A DNA stretch of 64,000 nt from Margaritifera margaritifera (GCA_029931535.1 JAQPZY010001610.1:3819501-3883500), one strand, 5' to 3'; shown: positions 47,772 through 59,499, numbered from the stretch's first letter. A program made the numbers and translations. Notes: generated by a model from the sequence alone, not told the origin.

Positions 47772-48819
47772 ACTGACAAGATATGTTGTTGAACAACACG
47801 TTGTTCAAAACTAATCACAAAACGTAGTCAAACATATTCCACAAGAGCTAGAAAACACTATATAACGTACATTATTTAAGTGAAATATGAAATTAGAACC
47901 TCAAAATGTTATATATCTGAAATTAATAAAAAATTTAAACTAGTTAAATTCTGATAAAGTTTTGATAATTCTTGATTCCCCTACCTGAGGCAAGTGATCG
48001 GGGTTCCCTGGTGAAATCATGTTTGCTGATCTCGCTGTACCATTGTTCAACCGCTTCTTTGCCTGCCAAAGACACCATGATTAATAATTGAAAGCAAAGG
48101 GAGTAAAAAGTATTGAGTTTCTGCATTCTTTCTTATCCCATTCCAACTCTTGTACATCTGGTGCTAAAATTATTAGCGCCTCGTTAGACTACCAAGAAAA
48201 ACTCTGTAATATTGAAGAAAATTGCCATTATTTAAGAATCAAACAAACGAGCTTGCACCATGCAAAACCCGCTTAATTAACTCCAGATAAGTACATAAAC
48301 CATGTACTGGTTGATGGTAGGAAGCCATCCTGAATTACTTCTATTGTCCACTGACTGAATGACTTGGTTGCCCTAGCAGTTTTCTGTGTCAACGTATTTC
48401 ACTCTGGGAAATCATTGTATACCTTATCTTACGAGAAAACCTGGGGATTTGAACCTAAGTGTAACAAGTTACACTAAAGCAATATGCAATAAACAAAAAA
48501 AGGTTTCTAAATTTGCAGGGTTAAAAGAGTCTCGAGATAAGGATGTGCCCCCAGAGGGCGCTCTTGCTTTACCCATAATGCCACTCCTAGCACAGACTTA
48601 ATTCTTCAAGAATCTGGAAATGTTCTTTCTTTTTAAAACTGTCTTTGTATAGTGTTTACAGTGTTTACCGTGTTTGTATAGTGTTTACCGTGTTTGATTA
48701 GTGTTTACCGTGTTTCAAAGCATCACAAAGCATCGATATTTACCACGTGATTATGTATATCTAATCTTGTCATTATTGATCTGTTAACTTTTTTCTTTCA
48801 AACAAATTGCCGAAAAGAA

Positions 48820-48875
<56 letters not shown>

Positions 48876-49110
48876 CAAACAACCCAACAATTCTAAATGA
48901 GGCCAGCCCCAAGTTCAAATAGACCGTTCAGTGGTATTAATAAACCACGCATTTTGAAAAGCAGTTTGGAAAGTTGATTCATTCGATCTTGCTCTCACTG
49001 CCATATTCTAAAACAGAGATGTGTTGGATAATTGATAATAATTGTTATTTCTTAAATAATTCACCCATTCGTTAGTGCGTTTGTTTGCTTCCTGGCGGGC
49101 TGATTTGTTT

Positions 49111-49208
<98 letters not shown>

Positions 49209-49784
49209 CTATTGCTGAATTGACAAACCTGTGTAATCTGCCCCCGATGATGACCATTTACAGGCAATATTTTCTCCTATCCGTCCCCCTTTATGGGTAC
49301 AACCACTGTGCTGAAAGCTGTTCGTGGCGGCCAGGTGCTCTGCCCATTTTTGGGCGAACTCGCTCAAGTCTTTCGCGTGCTTCAGTGGTTCCACTCCATG
49401 AAGTTTACGGTAATCGTTATGCGCCTTGACTGAGTCATCAATGAATTCACTGAGCTTCTGAGGTCTCTTAGTTTCCGGAGAGGAATCTGAAGACGACGAA
49501 CTCGAACTCTTTCTCCTGGAACCCGTCACTTTTTTCTTCTGTAATGTTGCATATAGAAATTAAACATAATGAAATAGCTCAGTTCTATTTAAACACATAT
49601 AAGATATGATACAAGCAGACACCGAATTCTCAAGTAGTTTGGAGTACCAAATTCAAGTTATAGCTCAACATCGCTAACTAAATATATACTTTGTAAGAAT
49701 ATTGTTCAACTACTACTACCACTACCACCACCATCGCCGTGGATTAAAAACATGATCAACAACAACAACAATAACAACAAACAC

Positions 49785-49817
<33 letters not shown>

Positions 49818-51968
49818 TATAATAATAATAAATATTATTAGTATTATTATTACTGTTGTTGTTGTTGTTATTGTTATTGTTGCTATTGTTGTTGAGTAGC
49901 CCCATGTTATAATATGGTTCAACACATGTATTTTAAAATTTATAATTTTTTATTTTGCAATTTTACCATGTAAATAAATTCTCAAATTTAAAACAAGTAT
50001 CTTCCATTAATCTAAAAGGACAAAAATGTTGTACTAAGTTACTGTACAAAGATATGGACTCAGATGAGACTGCAATTCTGAATATGGGTCTAAATGAGTA
50101 AAATTTTTCGGCAGTAAAATATCACTGTCAATTTCAAAATTAGGATTCTTAGCATTAAGGTCCTTGAACTTAGTCCGAGCAGGGATGAATTTAGGTTTTT
50201 ATAATCTACAAAAATGTGCTTTTAAAAAGTATGTCGAACGTTACTTCGACTCAAAGAATCTGTCTGACTGTGGTGGAAAAGTAAACCAAAACACTTAGCC
50301 CCTCTGTCATAAAATTTTACTGAAAATTTCGAGTAAAAAATCTTACTCCAGGCTTAAAAAATCGTACTCGGATTGGCAAGAAGATTTTCCAGTAAGATTT
50401 GGAGTCGAGTAAAGTTTTATGACGGGGGGGCCTAAACTTGTAAGGAAAATGGCATCAGCTGTGGACGTAATAGCTGAAAGTTTATGCACTGATTTCCGTA
50501 AAGTGCTTAAATATCTCAAATCATTGCAAATGGCTTAGACCCTTGTCCCTCTAAATAAATATAGTAAATTCTCGTGCTACGTTCCTTGACTGGAAAGCCC
50601 CACCGTCAAGCGGCAAAACTATGATTATAGGTATCCGTGATGATGTTTCGAAAGAGCTCTAGTTTTCCCCTCACCTTTGTAAAAAGTCTCAATTTCAAAG
50701 TAGCTTCCTTAGTCCTCAACGTTGCATGTGAAAATGGTTTTGGTTGGGAAAGAAACATTATAACAGAAGTATAGACGAAATAGATGGGTATGCTTGCTTC
50801 TTTTTCAAGTCTTCGTATTCAAACAACATAAGGTACATCCCACTAAAATAATGATTGGTCAAAGGTATATAAAAAAAATTAATTAACTCCAATAATATGG
50901 ACATAGTGCGACTTATGTACATATATATACATTGCAGCTCCGGCACCAGGCAGACTCAAAGAAAACGTAAACAAAAAATAGTATTTCAAACCTGAAAGAA
51001 AAAGAAAGGCACTGCCATTGAGACTAAACCAACTCACTTATTTATATTCGAAATTCCAACGCATTAACAAGAACAGGTACCTCAGTATGGTGTTGGTTCA
51101 CAGTCCTTGTCTCAGTATGGTGTTGGCCCACAGTCCTTGTCTCTGTATGGTGTTGGTTCACAGTCCTTGTCTCTGTATGGTGTTGGTTCACAGTCCTTGT
51201 CTCAGTATGGTGTTGGTTCACAGTCCTTGTCTCTGTATGGTGTTGGTTCACAGTCCTTGTCTCTGTATGGTGTTGGTTCACAGTCCTTGTCTCAGTATGG
51301 TGTTGGTTCACAGTCCTTGTCTCTGTATGGTGTTGGTTCACAGTCCTTGTCTCTGTATGGTGTTGGTTCACAGTCCTTGTCTCTGTATGGTATTGGTTCA
51401 CAGTCCTTGTCTCTGTATGGTGTTGGTTCACAGTCCTTGTCTCAGTATGGTATTGGTTCACAGTCCTTGTCTCAGTATGGTGTTGGTCCACAGTCCTTGT
51501 CTGAGAATGGTGTTGATCCACAGTCCTTGTCTCAGTATGGTGTTGGTTCACAGTCCTTGTCTCAGTATGGTGTTGGTTCACAGTCTTTGTCTCAGTATGG
51601 TGTTGGTCCACAGTCCTTGTCTCAGTATAGTGTTGGTTCACAGTCCTTGTCTGAGTACGGTGTTGGTTCACAGTCCTTGTCTCTGCTCTTTCCGGATGAT
51701 AAGCATTCATTCTTCATACCTTATAGCGGGTTTTTTTCGCGGACGTAAACTTTGGCGGTATAGTGAGAAAAAACAAACAAACAGGGGATCTATATTTTGA
51801 CTAGTTATATTTTAACGATTGTTGATTTAGAGATGTTATTCTATTCAAGGTGATAAATTCTGGTGGGATTTATTTAGCGATCTCACGCTAAGACCGCTAA
51901 ATCGTTCAAACCCCCCCCCCCCCCGGCTAATAATTCCCGCTATAAGGCATTGTATTCTCGAGACAGTA

Positions 51969-52050
<82 letters not shown>

Positions 52051-55000
52051 ACATAGTGCGACTTATGTACATATATACACATTGCAGCTATATATATAAT
52101 GTGCAAATTGCGACGAAATTGAAGCAGCGTGCGGGTGAAATCTTACTTCAAGGCACAGCACTATTAAAGCTCTATCACTGCAAGCGGGAATAAACAGATT
52201 ACCTCCCTTGTTTGTATCGCTCTCATATTAAATTTGATAAAATGGTTAGATCTCATGATTATATGCGTGTCTCTCTAATTGCTTCCTTGAAAGATTAAGA
52301 TTTCATTATCCAATAGATGTTGCTACACTGAAATATATTGTCGCTTATTACATTGGGCAAACGAAAAGTTTTAAACTACATTTCCTCCAAACACATTATT
52401 AAACAAAGCCAATGACCCCGTTGTATATAATTTATAAGTAACGTTTACAAGAATCTTTCATCCGGAATCTGTACACTGTCATATTACATAGTATGATGCA
52501 TTTCTTGGAAAACGGGAAATTTAAAATAGCAACGGGAACTGTATCTGGCTTTGAAACGAATTGGCACGGTACCATCTGTATTGCTGGTATATTTAAGTCG
52601 TGGATCGCTTGATATTACATTATCTACATTACGAATAACTGTACTAACACCAAATCAGAGATAATCACACATACTCATTAGCACATCACATAATACTGAG
52701 TTGTTTTTTGGACTGTATATAAATCTATATAATTAAGTACACGCTCTGAGTATATAGGGAAAATGTCCTGAAAAATGGTTGGACAATGCTGAAGTTATGA
52801 CGATTGAATTTGTATATGATGTATAGTGAGGGTCAGCTAGCTGTCGTAGCGTCAGAACTAAATGCTATGACAAGCACCTGAATGATTCGGCAAGCTGTTA
52901 GTGTGCGTGTAATTACGTAATATCTCACGTTTTGCAGCGATAGTATTTGTCGACAGTCAGTTGGTATTGGTTTATCTGAGAGTCGACTAACATATGTCGA
53001 GAGGTTAATTTTACGTCTGTGCGACGGAAAATCTTCCATGCAGAATAGGTACATCCAGTATCGTTTAAGTTTTTGAAACACTTGCAGGAGATTTTTCACT
53101 CAGCTCGCCATTCACTAATGTCACCTAACGGCACAATAAAGCCTTCGGTAAGCTGTAGAACAATATATGCACTCATTCTAATTTGCAAGTTAAATTTTGA
53201 TGGAGACCATTTATATTGTAGCATTAAATAAATCCTTTACGATGAAAATTTTATAGACACCATTTCACTGAGACGGCTACAAGGACATTTTTCACCTCGT
53301 CTGTCAAAATGTTTTAACAAAAAATAGAGCTTTAATAGTCTCTCCCACTGTCCTATTATAACAAGGGAGATAACCTGTTTAGGGATCGAGCTTGCTTTTA
53401 ATTGAAATGCAGCGATATGCATCCGACACCAGCTGTTGTTCTACATTGCCAGCCACGAGAAAACAACACAGACTGTTTAAAATTCCTACCTCATTACCAT
53501 CGTCTAACCCTATGTTTTCAAAATTCTCTAAGTCCTGTAAGAAAATAAGAATGTCCTATCAGCCATTAGTAATTTAACTATAGACAATAAAATCTAGGCT
53601 TGTGAAACAAACATCATGACTAATCATGATGATTTATTTATGCCAGTCATAAGTAAAGAACAATTTCTAGCTTAAATTATATCAGATATTACAAAATAAT
53701 TTACCTTGAATCCTAGACAACACCAGCGTTGTAACCACATGTCTGGATTTCGTTAATTTTTTCAGAACTTCAACTTAGATATGAGCATCAAATTGTGTTG
53801 TATCTGTTTTTACTTCTAATTGTCCTAGAGTCAAATAAATATTGATGTCTTCAAATTCAAATTTTCGCCGACACATAGTCTCTCGTCGTGCGGATGAAAA
53901 AAAACGCTTTGTCACATCACGCAATATATAATCGATTTTAAAGTGACAGGTGTTGTTATATCATTTTCTTGCAGAAAAGTATGTACTTTTATGTTGTACA
54001 TATGGATTAAAATTAATACAAAATAAAGTATTAAAATATTGTCATATATACATGTGACTTTTGTACTTAGACAGTAAATTCTAAAAAACGATTCCTAATG
54101 CCGATTTGAATCCAACATGATTTAAAATAATTGAAAACGAAATACTCAAAAAGAGAGTGACTTTTTTGATAATTCACTGTAATAATTGCTGACGACATTG
54201 TGTAACAATTACAAAAGAGGAACAATGATGGGAAACAATTTTTAAAAGAATTTAACAGAACATTAATGTCAGTGTGGATGTTTTATTTCAACATATTTAA
54301 TCTGCCTCTCTACATGAGGGAGGCTGTTGGGGTATTCGTTACTTTGCAGTTCAATGTATTTTCATTTCCGCAGTAAAATTGCAATGGTTCTCGTCCAAAG
54401 TGGTGAATTAATACAGCGTTGTTTTCTGCTTTAACGTATAGCGCACACCCTACGACGAAAAGCAAAATATGATGGCAGATCAGGGTGTATGCTGTTCGCA
54501 TACTCCTCACAGTGTGTCAACACCTTGAATAGGATAAAGCCACTGTCACAAGGCTGTAAATGTAGTGGTAAAATTTCGTCTGGATAAAACCTTATCACGC
54601 ATTGGTAACTGCATCACACTTAATGTAAACTGTATCTGCTGCAATCTTTTTTTTTACAATTGCTTTAGTACAGAATATGAAGATTTTGTATAATACGTAG
54701 ACCCCGTTCAACCGGAGTCTCGCCTCACTCAGTGAGAAATTCGCTATACGATGGTCTGGATAAAGTGCTGGCTTCGTCGATATTAGGACGTCATAATGAA
54801 CACGGCGTCAAAAAGACGCTAGCCTTGTATACAGCTAAATTGTTCTTACAACATTGATCCTGATATAAATTTACTTTTCTTTATCTTGGAGGTTTGAATT
54901 GGCATACTTTGCTCTAGTTGTTAAATTTAGTTTTACTTTAGTCAACGCTCATAACGCCGTCTAGCGCCCTAAAATTTGTGACGCCTAGTTTTCGTTTCAG

Positions 55001-57998
55001 TTCTTTTTTTTTTCTTTTTCCCACAGGTCCTAAACATTTGGAATATCCTCGTCTCTTTCCGATGCGAGTCAAATAAATTCGACTCTTAGAAAGAGACTCT
55101 TAACTAACCATAGTGTCACCTTCCAAATTGGTAGGCTTTTGGCGGAGAAATATCTAGCTAGATGTGCGAGGAACATATTATAGGTGTTGAAACTAACACT
55201 CGATGACGTTTCAACAATCAATGAAATGGTTGAAGAAATCAGCCTGTTCAAGAATCGGAAACTATTGTTTACGTTGCTGTTATTGATGACACGCCATCTA
55301 GTCATTTGGACGTCATGAAGTTATTATGATGATATAACAACCACGGGCTTGAGGGCAGTTCAAAATGACCATTATTCACATCCGAGGTTGTCTCTAGCAT
55401 GCGACGTAAAAGGATGAGGATATTCCGATTGAGGTCCCAGTTTGGCTATCCACTGTACAGCGATGAAAGCCGAAGTGAGCCAGGTAAGCCAGGCTAGCAT
55501 TTTACTTCGCTGACAATTGCACCATACTTCCGGTGCTCGGGAGACTGCAAATAACTATCATCTTTCATTTTAGTAAAAATACGGAATCGCCATACTTTTT
55601 TCCCGTGATGTACCGCGCCGATTTGAAGCTACCAATCAATCACTGCAGTTCAGGGGGAAGTTTCCAAACTAGCGGTCATGTGAATGACGTCACGTTGTGC
55701 AAATGGAGTCACTCACAAACCAATCTGGAGACACATAGTTTGTACTTATTACCGGCCTATGATACTGGCTTGCCAATTTAGGTCGGATACCACTGAATCA
55801 TTTTACAAGACCATCGTATGGCGAAGTTCTCATTGATCTATGTGAGAATCTGGTTGAACGAGATTACCTAGTACGTACGAGGAGAAAGTCAGAAATTTTT
55901 ACATGCAGTTATGGAACACAGGGCTGACCATGTTAGAAGGTAGCATGCAGCAAACGTCACAGTTTACCGATGACGTTGCAATGAATCACATCTTAGACGT
56001 CATGCATAGTCTGGCTCTTTTACCCTAGTTTTTAATTTGATTTAGATCTGTGAAAAGTGAAGTAAGGAAGGATCCATTCAACGTACTCGTGTACTAATGT
56101 GCAGAGACGATATACAATGGCTTAGATGACCCAGGGGTTCAAACAGCCTCAAGGGCAGCGATATATTCTGAAAGAGTGTGAGCTGTGAGGAATGTGTGCA
56201 GTTCGTTCTACTGTTGACTTCAAGCGAACGACACAGAACATGATCTGCCTGTATATTATATGAAGGTAGGTCTAGTCCTTTTTTGACTGGTTCCCCGTCT
56301 CGGGTAATATTGGTTAAGCTAACGTTTGGACATGGTACCAGTCAAAAGGTCTTTGCTGCAGCAGTCGGGTGCACACTTCAAGCGATTAATTATGGTAAAT
56401 CACTTTTCTGCCTCATATCCTGACAATCTCTCTCTATTTCTCAAACAAGCATTATTAGGAACTACATTCTTTATATTTTTGACAAAGGTTGATCCAAAGA
56501 TATACGCCAGTAAAAAAGATATTTATCAATTATGGAATGAAGCAATAAATTTCACAACATCATACGAATGTCTGACACTAACAATTTCGATGGAGGAATC
56601 ATGTTTGGAAACAAAGACGATTTTAACATTATGTATATAGAGAATGCGCATTACAAAAGATTTCACAAATTACTCATTTCACAAATGGACTGATGCTCTG
56701 TATTAGGTAGAGAAATTCTATTGAATTTTTAAAATAAAGTTATCACTTCTCGGCAGTGACTTTCAACTAAAACTTTGTGCACGCCCTCTCCTATCCTGAA
56801 AGCAGAATATAAAATGCAGTTGTATAATTTAGACACACGAAGAAGACAAAACTTATGTTAATAACTTTTGGAAATCAACATATTTTGTTGACCCTTTTTT
56901 AGAACTTCGATCTAAATTGAGTGTAACAATGTTTCTTATGCGGAAATTGTAACTTTAGACATGATCGACGATCTTTTGTCATAGATTAAGGATCAAGGAC
57001 CATGTGATTTTCAATATTATCCAGGACACTGCTCATCCGATCACTTGAAGTTTCGCTGGAACTGAATACTGCTTTGGTGTGTGTGAGAGAGAGAATCTTC
57101 TTTTTTGCGCAAAACCAAAGGTGAATGATACTTTGGGTCTTGAATCCAAATGATGGTATGCCGATTCTCGAAACATGCGACAGGTAGAGTTAGGAGACTA
57201 TTAAAGAAGTGTAATCTGTTTCATCTCATTGTCAAACTCTTTCCGGTAAGATCTTTTGAAGTGCAATGTCATGCTAAATACAAGAGTCATATTGCCATTT
57301 TGAATTTTGTTCCGTGACTGATTTTCGACAAAAGGTTACTTGAAAAAGTTGGGTTTTTTAAGTGAATTCATTCCTCCTTAAATTTCCGCTAATCGGATAG
57401 GTTATAAGAACCAAACATTACATACACATACACCAGTGGTTGATATCGGGACATCTAAAAACTTGCAATGATTCTAGGATTAATATTTATACCTTGAGAT
57501 TTGATGCCCCTCCGCCTGTAGATGTAGTGATATTCTTACGTGTGACCTTTGACCCATCCGGCTTGATGATTGTCTCTTCCGTGATTGTCTTAGTGACCGC
57601 ATTTGGTCCGCTGCCCTCAGTAACAGTGTATGTCTTTGTGGTCCGGCTTTCGGTTCCGCTTCCACAAGAACCGGATGAGGAATCACCAAATCCGCTCTTG
57701 AAATCGTCAAACCGACTAGAAAACGGACTTTGACGTCCTCCAGATGGTTTATCTACCGTCAATCCGCCAGAACTGCTTTGAGCTAAATAAGAAAGCAAAT
57801 TACAACCCTTAACTTGGAATAAAAATACATTTTACTAAGAGCATTCAGAAAATATTTAATATTGTTCATACCTGACAAATGACTCATGAACTGAAGCTGA
57901 CTGAATGTAGATACCATACATGTCCCCGTGATGATTAATGACCATTCATTTAGACCCTTGATATTTTTATTTACCTCAGCCCTCATCTCATTTCGTCC

Positions 57999-58057
<59 letters not shown>

Positions 58058-59262
58058 AAGAAAGGAACCAGATATGCAGCGATCTATAGGGCTGCGTGCT
58101 TTGAAGTTCATCACCAGGGCCTTGTCTCAGATTTGCACATATCGGTTAATTGCGTTCATTGGCATTATTATTTATCACTACACTAACTGAACCAATCCGC
58201 TGTTATTGCATAAGAAAATCATTAATATTTTTCTTTTGATGTTTCCTGGAGATTTGCTAACCAGTGCAGAATTGCACTGAGTAAAAAGTAACATTAAAGC
58301 TGAAAATAAAATATTAATCGAGTTCAGCCTCTTAGCTTTTGCGTAAGATAAACAGGCGTGATTCGGCAGGTTCCGGGATGATAACTTGTACTACAACTTC
58401 CAGTCATTTCATTCAAATGCAATTATTTCTAGAAAATACAACAAAACTTATGCCAATTTTTTCTATATGCTGTGTCCAAGTTAGTGTCTAACATAAATAA
58501 GATAATCTTGGTGTATCTGAACTTGTAACTCATGATCAAAGTACATTCCAAAACCCATCAAAGTTATGAATCTATACAAGGCAGCTAAAGTTTAGAGTTT
58601 TAACGTGAAAAGTGTCTTTAAAAACAACAAACACACAAAATCATTTATTGTCACATATTCTACTAGCCCCCATAGTTCTTTCAAAAGTGTCAATTGGTAC
58701 TACTAAAATAATATAATACACTAATAAACAGTTTTAAGTTAACTTTTTTCTCTGTCACTCACACATAAACATACACACATACACACCTGCTTGTGCTGGT
58801 AGGATAATTTTGCCATTTTCTCTGTCACACATACACATACATACATACATACATACATACATACATACATACATACATACATACATACATACATACATAC
58901 ATACATACATACATACATACATACATACATACATACATACACACACACATACATACATACATACATACATACATACATACATACATACATACATACATAC
59001 ATACATACATACATACATACATACATACATACATACACACATACACACACACACATAAACACATACATACACATATACACACCTGCTTGTGCTGGTAGGA
59101 TAATTTTGCCATCTTTAGGTGGCAGGACGCTCTTGGCGAATTCCCCCATCATGTTGCCAGCAGGGCGATAGCTGGCGACGACAACTATCTTCCCATCTTT
59201 CGCCTGGGCCTTGCCTACACCCATTTCCTTGCTCCCTACCCACACCACCTGGGTGAAATGAC
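47482..59262 (-). CDS. GLIPR2-like: Multi-CAP-domain GAPR-1 (GLIPR2)-like protein, 3' part of the gene
   Basis: Six minus-strand exons (59262-59083, 57782-57493, 53534-53490, 49538-49229, 48062-47985, 47636-47482) join in one frame to give 352 residues plus a stop. All junctions are AG/GT and all phases fit. Residues 1-50 are the end of one CAP domain ([14 protein letters not shown]). Residues 62-172 are a Ser/Gly/Thr-rich linker. Residues about 193-352 are a complete second CAP domain with the predicted tetrad H249, E261, E286 and H303, the signature GHFTQIIW, a YRPAGN motif, and the C-terminus ENVPPPKK typical of GAPR-1. CAP proteins of this branch are small cytosolic or Golgi-membrane-associated proteins; tandem-domain versions in invertebrates have no assigned function that I know of. 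No signal peptide can be judged because the start lies beyond 64000. Confidence 0.92.
47705..47768. repeat. (GA)n microsatellite in a CAP-gene intron
   Basis: About 30 GA units with one AA interruption, about 70 bp upstream of the last exon in gene orientation. Confidence 0.95.
47985..48062 (-). CDS. CAP gene, fifth exon in window
   Basis: 78 nt. Acceptor GGCAG, donor G|GTAGGG. It reads [25 protein letters not shown] between split Gly codons, and WYSEI carries the second Glu of the tetrad. Confidence 0.95.
48063..49228. other. Intron of the CAP gene
   Basis: Holds four copies of a roughly 20-bp GTGTTTACCGTGTTTG unit (48652-48716), (CA)n at 48823-48874 and (TA)n at 49116-49207. A B-box-like AGGTTCAAATCCCC on the minus strand at about 48441-48454 has only a poor A-box, so a decayed SINE is possible. 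Confidence 0.7.
49229..49538 (-). CDS. CAP gene, fourth exon in window
   Basis: 310 nt, starting in phase 0 after ATTACAG and ending ACA G|GTTTGT. It begins [11 protein letters not shown] with a Ser run and [12 protein letters not shown], then enters the CAP domain ([35 protein letters not shown]). It carries the first His and first Glu of the tetrad. The donor lies only about 20 bp from a (TA)n tract. Confidence 0.95.
49758..49894. repeat. Inverted trinucleotide microsatellite cluster
   Basis: (AAC)n then (AAT)n on the left is mirrored by (ATT)n then (GTT)n on the right, so the whole tract can fold into one long hairpin centred near AATATTATT at about 49832. Confidence 0.85.
51075..51684. 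repeat. 30-bp minisatellite, about 20 copies
   Basis: CTC(A/T)GTATGGTGTTGGTTCACAGTCCTTGT in pieces: CTCAGTATGG, TGTTGGTTCA, CAGTCCTTGT. The period is exactly 30. Because it is ten codons long and stop-free in several frames, it yields long frames on both strands (up to 260 codons plus, 222 minus). They repeat decapeptides such as [10 protein letters not shown] or [10 protein letters not shown]. Not considered coding. Confidence 0.97.
51971..52048. repeat. (TA)n microsatellite
   Basis: About 39 AT units running into the second copy of the 45-bp duplicated sequence. Confidence 0.96.
53490..53534 (-). CDS. CAP gene, third exon in window (45-nt linker exon)
   Basis: Acceptor TCTTACAG, donor GAG|GTAGGA, phase 0 at both ends. 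It reads [15 protein letters not shown], an acidic linker piece. Being 45 nt and phase-neutral, it could be skipped without breaking the frame. Confidence 0.75.
54310..54510 (-). CDS. Candidate small secreted peptide, nested in a CAP-gene intron
   Basis: A 66-codon frame on the minus strand: [14 protein letters not shown], then a hydrophobic stretch [12 protein letters not shown] and a KAENN junction that resembles a signal peptide with cleavage after about residue 28. The remaining roughly 38 residues include [20 protein letters not shown] with two Cys. An AATAAA lies 23 nt past the stop (54287-54282). No family match, and it could be chance. Confidence 0.25.
   Translation of the reverse strand: MRSMRTAYTLICHHILLFVVGCALYVKAENNAVLIHHFGREPLQFYCGNENTLNCKVTNTPTASLM
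54705..55860. mobile_element. Non-autonomous DNA-transposon-like unit with about 53-bp inverted repeats
   Basis: The left arm (54705-54757: CGTTCAACC, GAGTCTCGC, TGAGAAATTCGC, TATACGATGGTCT) pairs with the reverse complement of 55808-55860 (CGTTCAACC, AGATTCTCAC, GAGAACTTCGCC, ATACGATGGTCT), with roughly four in five bases matching. The interior, about 1.05 kb, encodes no transposase I recognise. A target-site duplication could not be fixed. Confidence 0.6.
55523..55716 (+). repeat. Dispersed-repeat copy matching 38917-39115
   Basis: The two copies are in opposite orientation. Both carry CTTCCGGT, an AATAACTAT/GATAACTAT word, the GCGCCGAT or CTCCGAT word, CACTGCAGT, GTTTCCAAACTAGC and GTTGTGC(A/G)AATGG in the same order. 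This copy lies inside the TIR-bounded unit. Confidence 0.65.
57493..57782 (-). CDS. CAP gene, second exon in window (linker)
   Basis: 290 nt. Acceptor TTATTTAG, donor AAG|GTATAA. After a split Ala codon it reads [20 protein letters not shown], then [20 protein letters not shown], and continues [17 protein letters not shown] and [20 protein letters not shown] low-complexity flexible linker with a Thr-rich, beta-prone second half. No separate domain recognised. Confidence 0.9.
57783..59082. other. Intron of the CAP gene
   Basis: Contains (CT)n at 58003-58053 and the (ACAT)n tract 58826-59070. A 36-bp duplicate (58781-58816) reproduces the preceding exon end and its donor site. Confidence 0.8.
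58826..59070. repeat. (ACAT)n microsatellite beside a splice donor
   Basis: About 55 tetranucleotide units with short (CA)n interruptions. The tract starts within about 15 bp of the donor of the adjacent exon. Met-Tyr-Val-Cys frames over it are artefacts. Confidence 0.96.
59083..59262 (-). CDS. CAP gene, first exon in window (end of an upstream CAP domain)
   Basis: 180 nt. Acceptor TTCTTAG, donor G|GTGTGT. It reads [40 protein letters not shown] and GKIILPAQA. It is homologous to the last exon, so the protein carries at least two CAP domains and this one supplies the C-terminal half of the upstream domain. Its other exons lie beyond the window. Confidence 0.93.
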
Positions 59263-59499
59263 CTAAGAAAATAAAAGAGTACATTAAAATGTATTTTATA
59301 GCTGTACGTTTAGTTACACGAGTTAAGAAATCGTGAGTAGAAAGAATTGGGTTACAATACATAGGTACAAAAATCGTGTAATATATATTCTGGTAAAGTG
59401 TATGCATATAGCATGTTTTATGACATGATGCTAGGTAATCATGCATTAATAAAAAGCTCAGGAAAAATATGGGTAAAAATGATCAGTAGATGAACAAAT

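Larger units (their letters stand above)
49539..53489. other. Intron of the CAP gene
   Basis: Contains a (AAC)n(AAT)n...(ATT)n(GTT)n inverted trinucleotide cluster (49758-49894), the 30-bp minisatellite (51075-51681), a C15 run (51910-51924) and (TA)n (51971-52048). Two 45-bp copies of one sequence (50895-50939 and 52045-52089) differ by a single base. An 88-codon minus frame at 52833-53099 shows no domain. Confidence 0.7.
53535..57492. other. Intron of the CAP gene
   Basis: Holds the TIR-bounded unit 54705-55860, the dispersed-repeat copy 55523-55716 and the small secreted-peptide frame 54310-54510. A 104-codon plus frame at 56326-56640 shows no domain I recognise. Confidence 0.6.

Noticed and set aside
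48430..48500. tRNA gene suggested by a good B box on the minus strand
   Set aside because: No proper A box at the right distance and no cloverleaf. At most it is a decayed SINE or tRNA fragment.
56326..56640. 104-codon plus frame inside a CAP-gene intron
   Set aside because: No domain recognised, and the DNA composition equals that of the intron. Kept only as a note in the intron entry.
58739..59446. 235-codon minus frame spanning a CAP exon and Met-Tyr-Val-Cys repeats
   Set aside because: It merges a real exon (59083-59262) with flanking intron and the (ACAT)n tract. Clear AG acceptor and GT donor signals bound the real exon.
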